Source of the DNA: Pseudomonas citronellolis | Lineage (GTDB): Bacteria; Pseudomonadota; Gammaproteobacteria; Pseudomonadales; Pseudomonadaceae | DNA: 64,000 nucleotides | Reading direction: 5' to 3' | Assembly: GCF_900112375.1 (NCBI RefSeq) | Contig: NZ_FOLS01000020.1 | Coordinates: forward strand, 1-64,000 | Shown here: positions 15,771 through 24,512 of the stretch, piece by piece | Layout: each line of letters opens with the position of its first letter | How positions within the stretch are numbered: position 1 is the stretch's first letter | The notes under the pieces: generated by a model | The model's input: only the letters and a program-made list of their open reading frames with translations | Told to the model about the DNA's origin: nothing | Databases searched by the model: none | Program-made: the position numbers and the translations under genes

Positions 15771-17329
15771 TGTCCATCGCCGCGCCCGTGGTCCAGTCCC
15801 GCGGCGGCCACGGGCGCAAGGCGCCGCTGTGGCTGCTGCCGCCGGTGCTCCTGCTCGCCCTGCTGGCGGCGCTGCCGCTGTTCTACGTCGCGGCCAAGGC
15901 CTGGGACTCGGGCTGGCACGTGGCCTGGGAACTGCTCTGGCGGCCCTACGTGTTCCGCCTGTTCGGCAACACCCTCAAGCTGCTGGTGCTGGTCACCGTG
16001 CTCAGCGCCCTGCTCGGCCTGGCCTGTGCCTGGCTGGTGGAGCGCAGCGACCTGCCCGGGCGGCGCTACTGGAACGTGCTGCTGTGCCTGCCGTTCGCCA
16101 TCCCCTCCTTCGTCAGCAGCTTCACCTGGGTGTCGCTGAGCCCGGCCTACGAGGGCCTGGGCGGCGCGGTGCTGGTCATGGCGATGTCCAAGTACCCGCT
16201 GGTGTACCTGCCGCTGGCCGCCACCCTGCGCAACCTCGACCCGTCGCTGGAGGAAAGCGCGCGCATGCTCGGCGTGTCGCGCCGCCAGGTGTTCTGGCGG
16301 GTGACCCTGCCGCTGCTGCGCCCGACCCTGGCCGCCACCAGCCTGCTGGTGGCGCTGCACATGCTGGTGGAGTTCGGCGCGCTGTCGATCCTGCGCTTCC
16401 AGACCTTCACCACGGCGATCTACCAGGAGTTCGAACTGGAGTTCAGCAACGCCACCGCGGCCATGCTCTCCTCGGTGCTGCTGGCGCTGTGCTTCCTGCT
16501 GCTGTGGCTGGAACTGCGCATGCGCGGCCGCGGCCGCCTGGTGCGCACCGGCCAGGGCAGCGCGCGACAGGCCGAGCGCGTTCACCTGCACGCCTGGAAA
16601 TGGCCGCTGCAACTGCTGCTGGTGGCGCTGGTGGTGATCGGCACCGGCATCCCCATGGCCATGCTCGGCTACTGGCTGCTCACCGGCGCCTCGGCGGCCT
16701 TCCCGCTGCTGGAGATCGGCCAGGCGCTGCTGTCGTCGCTGTCGCTGTCCTTCGGCGGCGCCCTGCTCGGCTGCCTGCTGGCGCTGCCGGTGAGCATCCT
16801 GGTGGTGCGCTACCCGGGCCCGCTGGCGCGCTGGGCGCAACGCCTGCCCTACCTGCTGCAGGCCCTGCCGGGGCTGGTGATCGCCCTGTCGCTGGTGTAC
16901 TTCGCCCTGCACTACGTGCCGGACCTGTACCAGACCAGCGCGCTGCTGCTGATCGCCTACGCCCTGCTGTTCCTGCCCCTGGCCCAGGCGCCTATCCGCG
17001 TGGCTCTGGAAAAGGCCTCGCCGCAACTGGAAGAAGCCGCCCGCACGCTGGGCCAGACACCGCTGCGCGCCTTCCTGCGCATCACCCTGCCGATCATCTC
17101 GCCGGCCATGGGGGCGGGGTTCGTGCTGGTGTTCCTGGATAGCATGAAGGAACTGACCGCCACCCTGGTGCTCGGGCCTACGGGGCTGACGACCTTGGCT
17201 ACGGCGGTGTGGGTGCATACGTCGACGCTGGAATATGCGGCGGCGGCGCCGTATGCGGCGTTGCTGATCCTGATTTCCGGGGTGCCGGTGTACCTGCTGA
17301 CGACGCGGGCAGCGCGGGGTGGGCGCTGA
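15770..17329 (+). CDS. hitB: Ferric iron ABC transporter permease HitB
   Basis: A 519-residue permease made of two fused binding-protein-dependent transport domains, about 12 membrane helices. The two ATPase-contacting loops are visible as EESARMLGVSRRQVFWRVTL (about residues 160-180) and EEAARTLGQTPLRAFLRI (about 420-440). It carries Fe3+ from HitA across the inner membrane. No ATPase gene (hitC/fbpC) follows; the next stretch is repeat DNA and a convergent gene, so the ATPase must be encoded elsewhere, as I recall for P. aeruginosa hitAB. Confidence 0.92.
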   Translation: MSIAAPVVQSRGGHGRKAPLWLLPPVLLLALLAALPLFYVAAKAWDSGWHVAWELLWRPYVFRLFGNTLKLLVLVTVLSALLGLACAWLVERSDLPGRRYWNVLLCLPFAIPSFVSSFTWVSLSPAYEGLGGAVLVMAMSKYPLVYLPLAATLRNLDPSLEESARMLGVSRRQVFWRVTLPLLRPTLAATSLLVALHMLVEFGALSILRFQTFTTAIYQEFELEFSNATAAMLSSVLLALCFLLLWLELRMRGRGRLVRTGQGSARQAERVHLHAWKWPLQLLLVALVVIGTGIPMAMLGYWLLTGASAAFPLLEIGQALLSSLSLSFGGALLGCLLALPVSILVVRYPGPLARWAQRLPYLLQALPGLVIALSLVYFALHYVPDLYQTSALLLIAYALLFLPLAQAPIRVALEKASPQLEEAARTLGQTPLRAFLRITLPIISPAMGAGFVLVFLDSMKELTATLVLGPTGLTTLATAVWVHTSTLEYAAAAPYAALLILISGVPVYLLTTRAARGGR

Positions 17330-17345
17330 GGCGGAAGCGCTTTTC

Positions 17346-17624
17346 GTAGGAGCGAGCTTGCTCGCGAACCAAGCTCCTTGTGACATAGGTGCGGTGGGAC
17401 ACTCCGCCCCCTCTCCCTAACCCTCTCCCTGAAGGGAGAGGGGACCGTTCGGCGCGGCCTGGCTTTCCCGAGTCAGCCGGTCAGCACGGTAGTTTCCAGT
17501 AGAACCCATACTCTCTCTCGGCACGGACAAGCCCCCTCTCCCTTCAGGGCGGGGCGCGCAGCCGAGGGCTGGGGAGAGGGTGCTCTTCGGACTGGGACCA
17601 TTCGCGAGCAAGCTCGCTCCTACG
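17346..17624. repeat. Composite intergenic repeat element with REP ends
   Basis: No gene lies between 17330 and 17729. It holds a REP unit at 17346-17369, then a block with CCCTCTCCCT hairpin arms (about 17405-17442), a unique centre, a second block of similar hairpin arms (about 17530-17592) ending GTGCTCTTCGG, and an inverted REP unit at 17601-17624. A related block of the same order is found at 30471-30705, so it behaves as a dispersed element. Confidence 0.75.
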
Positions 17625-17653
17625 AAAATCAAAAGCCCCCGAACGTCCCAAGC

Positions 17654-17684
17654 AAAAACGCCCCGCCGGTCTCCCGGCGGGGCG
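17654..17684 (-). terminator. Intrinsic terminator of the pqi operon
   Basis: Perfect 11-bp stem 17659-17669 / 17674-17684 (CGCCCCGCCGG with CCGGCGGGGCG) and TCTC loop; on the minus strand it is followed by TTTTT (17654-17658). It lies about 45 bp beyond the pqiB stop codon. Confidence 0.85.
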
Positions 17685-17701
17685 CTTGGTCTCGGATAAG
17701 C

Positions 17702-17729
17702 GGCGTATAACCGCGAACGGTTATACGCC
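17702..17729. repeat. CGAA-loop hairpin repeat abutting the pqiB stop codon
   Basis: GGCGTATAACCG pairs perfectly with CGGTTATACGCC around a CGAA tetraloop. The same design recurs at 48018-48045 (CGAA loop) and 47930-47955 (TTCG loop). It touches the pqiB stop codon at 17730-17732 and may stabilise the mRNA 3' end. Confidence 0.7.
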
Positions 17730-20033
17730 CTACTCGCCCACCGCCTTCCCCAGCGGAATCTTCGGCGCCCACTGCAGCCACTCATCCTGGTACTCGTCGA
17801 ACAGCGCAAAGGTCTGCCCCGGCCGCGCCGCGGCGCCCATCTGCGCATTGTCCGGCGTAGCGAAGGCCACACCGCCGGCAAGGATGGTCTCGAAGGACTC
17901 GGTACGCACCTTCACCCCCTTGAACAGGCCGGCATCCACCCCTACCCCGCTGGTGTTCCAGAAGCGGCTGCCGGTGCGCACCAGAGGCGCGTAGCGCGGC
18001 TCGATGAGGATGTGGATCAGCACCCGGTCGCCCTGCTCGCCCAGTTCGAAGGAAGTCACCTTGCCCACCTGCACCTCGCGGTAGGTCACCGGCACACCCG
18101 GCTTCAGCGAGCCGCGGCGGGCGGCGCTGAGGGTCAGGCGCAGGCCGTCGGCGTCGAGCAGGCGGTTGGGTTCCTGGCCCAGCAGCTTGAAGCCGGTCTG
18201 CGCCGGGCCCGGCTTGGCCGCCGGCAGCACTTCGATGTACGGGCCGCTGACCAGGGTGCCGAGGTTCTCCGCGCCGCCCAGGCCCAACTGCGCCGAGACC
18301 ACCCAGAAGCGGCTGCCCTGGCGGGCGATGCTGTCCTGGGCGCGGGTCAGGCGCGCCTTGAGCACCACGCCGCCGAGGTCGCGGCTGAGGTCCACCTGCT
18401 CCACACGGCCCACGTCCAGGCCGCGGTAGCGGATCACCGTGCCCTCGCGCAGGCCGTCGGCCGAGTCGGCGCGCAGCTCGATCAGTTGGCCCTTGGCGTG
18501 GGCGCTGTCCTCGCTGTCGTAGAGGGCGAAGCGGCGCACCTTGGTGATGGGCGCGGCCTTGGGATCGGGGGTGTCGAAGGCGATGCCGCCGCTGATCAGC
18601 GTCTGCAGCGATTCGCTCTTGAACTTGATGCCGTTGAGGTCGCCGCTCAGGGTCACGCCGCTGACGTTCCAGAAGCGCGTCGAGGTGTTCACCAGGGCCG
18701 CGTATTCGGGCTCGATGTGCACGCCCACCACCACCCGCTGGCGATCACGGGACAGCTGGTAGCTCTGTACGGTGCCGACCTTCATCTGCCGGTAGAGGAT
18801 GGGCGTGCCCACCTCCAGCGAACCCAGGCGGTCGCTGGTCAGCACCAGGTGCAGGCCGGGCGCGTCCAGGTTCAGCGGCGGCGCCTTCGGGCGCACGGTG
18901 AACTCGCGGGTCGGCTCGCCCTCCTTGGAGAAGCGCACGGCGATGTAGTTGCCCTTCACCAGCGCCTCCAGCCCGGTGATGCCGGCCAGCGAGATGCTCG
19001 GCTTGACCAGCCAGAACTCGGTCTTGCCGTTGAGGAAGTCCTCGGTGCGCGGGTCCATGGACAGGGTGGCGGTGGCGCCGTTGAAGTCCTTGTTCATGTC
19101 GATGGCCTTCACCGTGCCCACCTGCACGCCGTTGTACATCACCGGGGTGCTGCCGGCGGAAAGGCCGCTGACGTCGTCCACCTTCAGGCGCACCGCCAGG
19201 CCCGCCTGGGCGGCGTCGTAGTCCTCGTAGAGGCGGAAGGGCTTGGTCGGGTCGGTGGGCGGGCTGTCCGGGTAGCTGTCCGGGGTGGCGAAGGCGATGC
19301 CGCCGGCGGCGATGCTGGCCAGCGACTCGGTGCGCAGCTTCAGACCGCTGAGGCTGCCGGACAGGGTGATGCCGCTGGCGTTCCAGAAGCGCGTGTGCTT
19401 GCGCACCAGGTTGGCGTAGGCCGGCTCGATGTGGATCTTCACCTCGATGGTCTTCTGGTCGTCGGCCAGCTGGTAGCTCTTCACCTGGCCGACCTGGATC
19501 TGCCGGTAGTAGATGGGGCTGCCCTGCTCCAGCGAACCCAGGCGCTCGGCCTTGAGCATCAGGTGCAGGCCGGGCAGGCTGTCGGACAGCGGCGGCGGCT
19601 CCTTGAGCGCGACGAAGTCGTGGTTGAGCTCGCCTTTCACCGGGTCGACGGCGATGTAGTTGCCCGACACCAGTGTCTCCAGCCCGGTCACCCCGGCCAG
19701 GGACACGCGCGGCTTGACCAGCCAGAAGCGCGTGCGCTTGCTCAGGTACTCGATGCTTTCCTTGCGCATCTCGACCACCGCGGTGACGCCCAGGGTAGGC
19801 TTGTTCACGTGCAGGTCGATGACCTTGCCCACGGCGATGCCCTTGAAGATCACCTCGGTCTTGTTCGGCTGGATGCCGTCGCCGCTCTCGAACTGGATGT
19901 TGATGGTCACCCCGGCCTGGTCGTAGGCGCGCCAGGCCAGCCAGGCGCCGATGGCCAGGGCGATCAGCGGCAGGATCCAGATCGCCGACCAGTTGGTGGT
20001 CTTGCGCAGTTTCGGGGTGGGGAGTTCACTCAT
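17730..20033 (-). CDS. pqiB: PqiB/LetB-like MCE protein with six MCE repeats
   Basis: A 767-residue inner-membrane-anchored periplasmic protein that would form a lipid-transport tunnel between the membranes. One membrane helix (about residues 16-36, AIWILPLIALAIGAWLAW) is followed by six MCE repeats, recognised by their opening pattern: FESGDGIQPNKTEVIFKGIA, AERLGSLEQGSPIYYRQIQV, VDDVSGLSAGSTPVMYNGVQ, SDRLGSLEVGTPILYRQMKV, ADSADGLREGTVIRYRGLDV and AARRGSLKPGVPVTYREVQV. Odd- and even-numbered repeats form two subtypes, suggesting duplication of an MCE pair. E. coli PqiB has three MCE domains and LetB seven, so six is intermediate. The two upstream genes encode the PqiA/LetA partner. Confidence 0.88.
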   Translation of the reverse strand: MSELPTPKLRKTTNWSAIWILPLIALAIGAWLAWRAYDQAGVTINIQFESGDGIQPNKTEVIFKGIAVGKVIDLHVNKPTLGVTAVVEMRKESIEYLSKRTRFWLVKPRVSLAGVTGLETLVSGNYIAVDPVKGELNHDFVALKEPPPLSDSLPGLHLMLKAERLGSLEQGSPIYYRQIQVGQVKSYQLADDQKTIEVKIHIEPAYANLVRKHTRFWNASGITLSGSLSGLKLRTESLASIAAGGIAFATPDSYPDSPPTDPTKPFRLYEDYDAAQAGLAVRLKVDDVSGLSAGSTPVMYNGVQVGTVKAIDMNKDFNGATATLSMDPRTEDFLNGKTEFWLVKPSISLAGITGLEALVKGNYIAVRFSKEGEPTREFTVRPKAPPLNLDAPGLHLVLTSDRLGSLEVGTPILYRQMKVGTVQSYQLSRDRQRVVVGVHIEPEYAALVNTSTRFWNVSGVTLSGDLNGIKFKSESLQTLISGGIAFDTPDPKAAPITKVRRFALYDSEDSAHAKGQLIELRADSADGLREGTVIRYRGLDVGRVEQVDLSRDLGGVVLKARLTRAQDSIARQGSRFWVVSAQLGLGGAENLGTLVSGPYIEVLPAAKPGPAQTGFKLLGQEPNRLLDADGLRLTLSAARRGSLKPGVPVTYREVQVGKVTSFELGEQGDRVLIHILIEPRYAPLVRTGSRFWNTSGVGVDAGLFKGVKVRTESFETILAGGVAFATPDNAQMGAAARPGQTFALFDEYQDEWLQWAPKIPLGKAVGE

Positions 20034-20646
20034 CGTCGTTTTCCGCGTCCGTGTTATCCCAGATCAGCCTGGGATCGAAAGTCACTGCCGCCAGCATGGT
20101 CAGCACCACCACAGTGGCGAAGGCGGCTGCACCGAGGTTCGCCTCGATGCTGGCCAGGTTGCCGAAGTTCACCAGGGTCACGAGGATGGCGATGACGAAG
20201 ATATCGAGCATCGACCAGCGACCTATCCACTCGATGAAGCGGTACATCAGGATGCGTTGCCGCGCCGACATCGGCTGGTGGCGCTGCACCGAATAAAGCA
20301 GCAGGGCGATGCCGACCAGCTTGAAGGTCGGCACCAGGATGCTGGCGACGAACACCACCGCGGCCACCGGGATCATGTCCGCGTGGATCAGCTCCACCAC
20401 CCCTTCCATGATGGTCGCCGGGGTGCCGCTGCCGAGGAAGTTGACGGTCATGATCGGCAGCAGGTTCGCCGGGATATAGAGGATGGCCGCGGTGATCAGC
20501 AGCGCCCAGGTGCGGGTGAGGCTGTTCGGCCGCCGCGCGTGCAGCACCGAGCCACAGCGCGAACAGTGCTGCGGCTCCTCGTCGGTGGCGCGGTTGAGCT
20601 GGTGGCATTCGCCGCAGGTCAGGATGCCGGCGTCAATGGCCCTCAT
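20026..20646 (-). CDS. PqiA/LetA half-protein, second half
   Basis: A 206-residue membrane protein with an N-terminal zinc ribbon (CGECHQLN ... HCSRCGS, CxxC pairs) and about four membrane helices beginning LTRTWALLITAAILYIPANLLPIM. It corresponds to one of the two PqiA domains that are fused in E. coli PqiA and LetA (about 420 residues). The start overlaps the upstream half-gene by 14 bp and its end overlaps pqiB by 8 bp, so the three are one coupled operon. The pair is expected to load lipid into the MCE tunnel. Confidence 0.85.
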   Translation of the reverse strand: MRAIDAGILTCGECHQLNRATDEEPQHCSRCGSVLHARRPNSLTRTWALLITAAILYIPANLLPIMTVNFLGSGTPATIMEGVVELIHADMIPVAAVVFVASILVPTFKLVGIALLLYSVQRHQPMSARQRILMYRFIEWIGRWSMLDIFVIAILVTLVNFGNLASIEANLGAAAFATVVVLTMLAAVTFDPRLIWDNTDAENDDE

Positions 20647-21289
20647 CGTCGAACTCCCCGGCCAGCGATTCCCACACCTGGTGGCGCGACATGGTCACCT
20701 CCAGCCATATCTGGCTGAGCAGCAGGCCGATGAAGCAGGCCAGGCCCACGCCGATGTGCAGCTCGGCCATGTCGATCAGTTTGACGATGGCCACCAGGAT
20801 GCCCATCAGGTAGACCTCCAGCATGCCCCACTCGCGCAGGTGCTGGTACCAGCGCAGCAGTTGCATGGCCTGCGCGCGCGCCACGTCGAAGCGCAGGCTG
20901 CAGAGGACGAACAGCTGGCACAGCAGCTTGGCCAGGGGAATCACCATGCTGCACAGGAACACCAGCACGGCCACTCCGTGCATGCCCGAAGCGTACAGGC
21001 CAAGCACCCCGCCCCAGACGGTGTCGATACCGACCTGGCCGAGGATGTCGATCTTCATGATCGGCAGGAAGTTGGCCGGGATGTAGAGGAAAAGCGCGGT
21101 GAGCACCAGCGCCATGGCGCGGCGCACCATGTGCGGCCGGTGGATTTCCAGCTCGTAGCCGCAGCGCGGGCAGACCGAGCGGTTGCCCGTGGGGACCGGC
21201 TCGCGGCGCATCAGCAGGTCGCATTCATGGCAGGCGATCAGCTGCTCCAGCGGCAGGTCTTGCAGCGCACGGCTGTCGGTTTCGGACAT
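20633..21289 (-). CDS. PqiA/LetA half-protein, first half
   Basis: A 218-residue membrane protein: zinc ribbon (ACHECDLL ... VCPRCGYELEIHRPHM) then four predicted helices beginning RAMALVLTALFLYIPANFLP, parallel in layout to the following gene. It is the first gene of the pqi operon. Because both halves keep their own zinc ribbon and start codon, PqiA is a two-protein complex here instead of one fused chain. Confidence 0.85.
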   Translation of the reverse strand: MSETDSRALQDLPLEQLIACHECDLLMRREPVPTGNRSVCPRCGYELEIHRPHMVRRAMALVLTALFLYIPANFLPIMKIDILGQVGIDTVWGGVLGLYASGMHGVAVLVFLCSMVIPLAKLLCQLFVLCSLRFDVARAQAMQLLRWYQHLREWGMLEVYLMGILVAIVKLIDMAELHIGVGLACFIGLLLSQIWLEVTMSRHQVWESLAGEFDDEGH

Positions 21290-21407
21290 GGGGGGACTCT
21301 GGATGGTTTGTGCCTATTGTAGACGAGGCGGCCTGCGCGGCGCTGCGCCCGTAGCGCCTCGAAATCAGCCGGAAAACCGCCCGCGGGGCTTGCCGTAGAC
21401 GGCATTT

Positions 21408-23927
21408 TCAAGTCTTGCGCGGCTTGGCCCGTGCGGTGGGTTCGGCGATCAGCGGATCGTCCGGCCAATAGTGCTTGGGGTAGCGGCCCTTGAGGTCCTT
21501 CTTCACCTCGGCGTAGGTGCTGCGCCAGAAATTGGCCAGGTCCTGGGTCACCTGCACCGGGCGCTGCGCTGGCGACAGCAGGTGCAGTTTCACCGCCAGG
21601 CGGCCGCCGGCGATGCGCGGGGTGTCGGCCAGGCCGAACAGTTCCTGCAGGCGCACCGCCAATACCGGCGGGAATTCGCTGTAGTCCAGGCGGATGCTCG
21701 AGCCGGACGGCACCTGCAGGGTGCGTGGCGCCAGTTCGTCCAGGCGTTGCGGCAGCGGCCAGGGCAGCAGGCCGTGGAGGATGCCGGGCAGCTCCAGGTT
21801 GGCGAAGTGGGCCAGGCGCGAGACCTTGCCCAGGTACGGCAGCAGCCAGTCCTCCAGGGAGGCCAGCAGGGCCGCATCGCTAACGTCCGGCCACTCGCTT
21901 TCGCCCTTGCCTTCCAGATCGAGGCGGCGCAGCAGGTTCACCCGCGCCTGCCACTGGCGCAGTTCCGGGGTCCAGGGCAGCAGTTCCAGGCCCTTGCGCC
22001 GCACCAGGCCGAGCAGCGCGCGGCTGCGGGCCTCGGCATCCAAGCCGGGCAGCGCCTCGCGGCTGAGCACCAGTTCGCCGACCTTGCGCTGGCGCTCGGC
22101 GCGCAGCACGCCTTCGCGCTCGTCCCAGTCCAGTTCGTCGTGCACCCTCACCTGCTCGGCCAGCACCGAGTCGAACAGCGCTGCGTCCAGGGCGGCGGCC
22201 AGGTAGATGCGCTCTTCGCGCTGGCCCTGGCGGCTGCCGAGGTCGGCGACCACCAGCCAGGGTTCCTTCATCAAGGCATCAGGCTCGCCGAACTGCGCGG
22301 CGCGGCCGTTGGCCAGGCGGTATTCGCCGCCGCCCTCGCGACGCTGGCGAGCCACGCGGTCGGGATAGGCGAAGGCCAGCAGCGCGCCCAGCCAGCGTGG
22401 ATGGTCGGGGTCGGCCACCGCTTCGCTCGGCTTGCCGCGCAGGTAGCCGCGGAACTGCCGGGCCAGTTGCTTGGCCCGTTGTACTGCGCCGCGACTGGCG
22501 CGGTTGCCGGCCGACTCTCCGGCAAGCAGCGCCGTGCGTTCGTGCAGGTCGGCACCGGCGCCGCGCAGGATGTCGCGCTCGCCCAGCAAGGCGGCAACGT
22601 CGCAGGCCAGACTGCCCAGGCCCAACGCCTGGCCACGCAGCAGCAGGTGGGCGATGCGCGGGTGCGCCGGCAGTTCGGCCATGGCCTGGCCGTGGGCGTT
22701 CAGCGCGCCGCTGTCGTTCAGTGCGCCGAGACGCGCGAGCAGCTCGCGGGCCTGGGCGTAGGCCGCCACCGGTGGCACGTCGAGCCAGGCCAGCTCCTCC
22801 GGCGCCACGCCCCAGCGGCCCAGTTGCAGCGCCAGGCCGGCGAGGTCGGCCTGGAGGATTTCCGCCGTTCCGTAGGCCGGCAGTTGCTCATGCTGCGCCT
22901 CGGACCACAGGCGGTAGCACACGCCCGGCTCCAGGCGCCCGGCGCGGCCGGCGCGCTGGGTGGCCGAGGCGCGGGAGATGCGCTGGGTCTCCAGGCGCGT
23001 CATGCCGCTGCCCGGGTCGAAGCGCGGCACCCGCGCCAGCCCGGCGTCCACCACCACGCGCACGCCGTCAATGGTCAGGCTGGTCTCGGCGATGTTGGTG
23101 GCCAGCACCACCTTGCGCTTGCCGGGCGGCGCCGGCTCGATAGCGGCGCGCTGGGCGGACAGCTCCAGCTCGCCGTGCAGCGGGCACAACAGCACCTCGT
23201 CGCGCTCGGCCAGGGCCTCGCCCAGTTGCTCGGCGACGCGACGGATCTCGGCCTGCCCGGGGAGGAACACCAGCAGGCTGCCAGGCTCGTCGGCCAGGGC
23301 CTGAAGCACCGTCTGCACCACCCGCGGCTCGACGAATTCGCCAGCCTGCCAGGGCCGTCCCCAGCGCAGCTCCACTGAGAACATGCGCCCCTCGCTGCGC
23401 ACCACCGGCGCCTCGTCGAGCAAGGCGGACAGCCGCTCGCCCTCCAGGGTGGCGGACATCACCAGCACCTTCAGCGGCGTGTCGCGCAGCAGCTCGCGGC
23501 CGTTCAAGGTCAGCGCCAGGGCCAGGTCGGCGTCCAGGCTGCGCTCGTGGAACTCGTCGAAGATCACCAGGCCCACGCCTTCCAGCGCCGGGTCGTCCTG
23601 CAGGCGGCGGGTGAGGATGCCCTCGGTGACCACCTCGATGCGCGTCTTCGGCCCCACCTTGCTGTCCAGGCGGATGCGGTAGCCGACCGTCTCGCCGACC
23701 TTCTCCCCCAGCTCCGCGGCCAGGCGCTCGGCCGCGGCGCGGGCGGCCAGGCGGCGCGGTTCGAGCATGAGGATGCCCTGCCCGGCCAGCCAGGGCTCGT
23801 CGAGCAGCGCCAGCGGCACCCGGGTGGTCTTGCCGGCGCCGGGCGGCGCCTCCAGCACGGCCTCGTCGCGCTCGCCCAGGGCCTGGCGCAGGGATGGCAG
23901 AATGGCATCGATGGGAAGGGCATTCAT
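21408..23927 (-). CDS. hrpB: ATP-dependent helicase HrpB
   Basis: An 839-residue DEAH-type RNA helicase. Walker A is EAPPGAGKTTRVPLALLD near residue 30, the DExH box is VIFDEFHERSLDADLAL, motif III is VMSATLEG, and motif VI lies in QRAGRAGRLEPGVCYRLW. The HrpB-specific C-terminal domain follows (for example LEDWLLPYLGKVSRLAHFANLELPGIL). Length agrees with E. coli HrpB (about 820). Function in bacteria is poorly defined; RNA processing has been proposed. In P. aeruginosa I recall this gene as PA3961. Confidence 0.92.
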   Translation of the reverse strand: MNALPIDAILPSLRQALGERDEAVLEAPPGAGKTTRVPLALLDEPWLAGQGILMLEPRRLAARAAAERLAAELGEKVGETVGYRIRLDSKVGPKTRIEVVTEGILTRRLQDDPALEGVGLVIFDEFHERSLDADLALALTLNGRELLRDTPLKVLVMSATLEGERLSALLDEAPVVRSEGRMFSVELRWGRPWQAGEFVEPRVVQTVLQALADEPGSLLVFLPGQAEIRRVAEQLGEALAERDEVLLCPLHGELELSAQRAAIEPAPPGKRKVVLATNIAETSLTIDGVRVVVDAGLARVPRFDPGSGMTRLETQRISRASATQRAGRAGRLEPGVCYRLWSEAQHEQLPAYGTAEILQADLAGLALQLGRWGVAPEELAWLDVPPVAAYAQARELLARLGALNDSGALNAHGQAMAELPAHPRIAHLLLRGQALGLGSLACDVAALLGERDILRGAGADLHERTALLAGESAGNRASRGAVQRAKQLARQFRGYLRGKPSEAVADPDHPRWLGALLAFAYPDRVARQRREGGGEYRLANGRAAQFGEPDALMKEPWLVVADLGSRQGQREERIYLAAALDAALFDSVLAEQVRVHDELDWDEREGVLRAERQRKVGELVLSREALPGLDAEARSRALLGLVRRKGLELLPWTPELRQWQARVNLLRRLDLEGKGESEWPDVSDAALLASLEDWLLPYLGKVSRLAHFANLELPGILHGLLPWPLPQRLDELAPRTLQVPSGSSIRLDYSEFPPVLAVRLQELFGLADTPRIAGGRLAVKLHLLSPAQRPVQVTQDLANFWRSTYAEVKKDLKGRYPKHYWPDDPLIAEPTARAKPRKT

Positions 23928-24094
23928 GGCTATATTTCATCCACCCTTAAGCACGCGGAAATAACGAACCGGCGATTATAACGGCGAACCACGACCGACC
24001 CGCCGCAGTCCTATGCAACAAGGGCGGCGGCCGACGATAGAGGCCCCTGCGCCGCATTGATATAGTTGCCCGAAGCCTATTCCGGAGGTTCTAG

Positions 24095-24511
24095 ATGCGT
24101 CTTGCCACCCGAGTTTCCTGCGCGGTTCTCAGCGCAGCCCTGCTGAGCCAGCTGGCCGCCTGCGGCACCCTGTTCTACCCCGACCGCCGCGGGCAGATCG
24201 ACGGCCGCATCGACCCGGCCATCGCCGTGTTCGACGCCATCGGACTGTTGTTCTACATCATCCCGGGGCTGATCGCCTTCGGCGTAGACTTCGCCACCGG
24301 AGCCATCTACCTGCCGGACGAGAAATACTCCGTCGCCCCCGAGAAACTGCACGAGGCGGTCGGCGCCGACGGCCAGGTGGACCGGACTAAACTCAAGGCA
24401 ATCATCGAACGCGAGACCGGCCGTGCCCTGCCGCTGGACGACCCACGCCTGATCCAGCGCGTCGGCAACCCGCAGCAGTTGGCCAGCCTGGGGCTCAAGC
24501 TGGAGGGCTGA
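24095..24511 (+). CDS. YceK-like lipoprotein
   Basis: A 138-residue lipoprotein: signal MRLATRVSCAVLSAALLSQL with lipobox LAAC and lipidated Cys23. The body contains FYPDRRGQIDGRIDPAIAVFDAIGLLFYIIPGLIAFGVDFATGAIYLP, typical of the YceK/YidQ (DUF1375-type) family, with one hydrophobic stretch. GGAGG precedes ATG 24095. The stop is followed one base later by the next start. Function unknown, cell envelope. Confidence 0.75.
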   Translation: MRLATRVSCAVLSAALLSQLAACGTLFYPDRRGQIDGRIDPAIAVFDAIGLLFYIIPGLIAFGVDFATGAIYLPDEKYSVAPEKLHEAVGADGQVDRTKLKAIIERETGRALPLDDPRLIQRVGNPQQLASLGLKLEG

Positions 24512-24512
24512 C

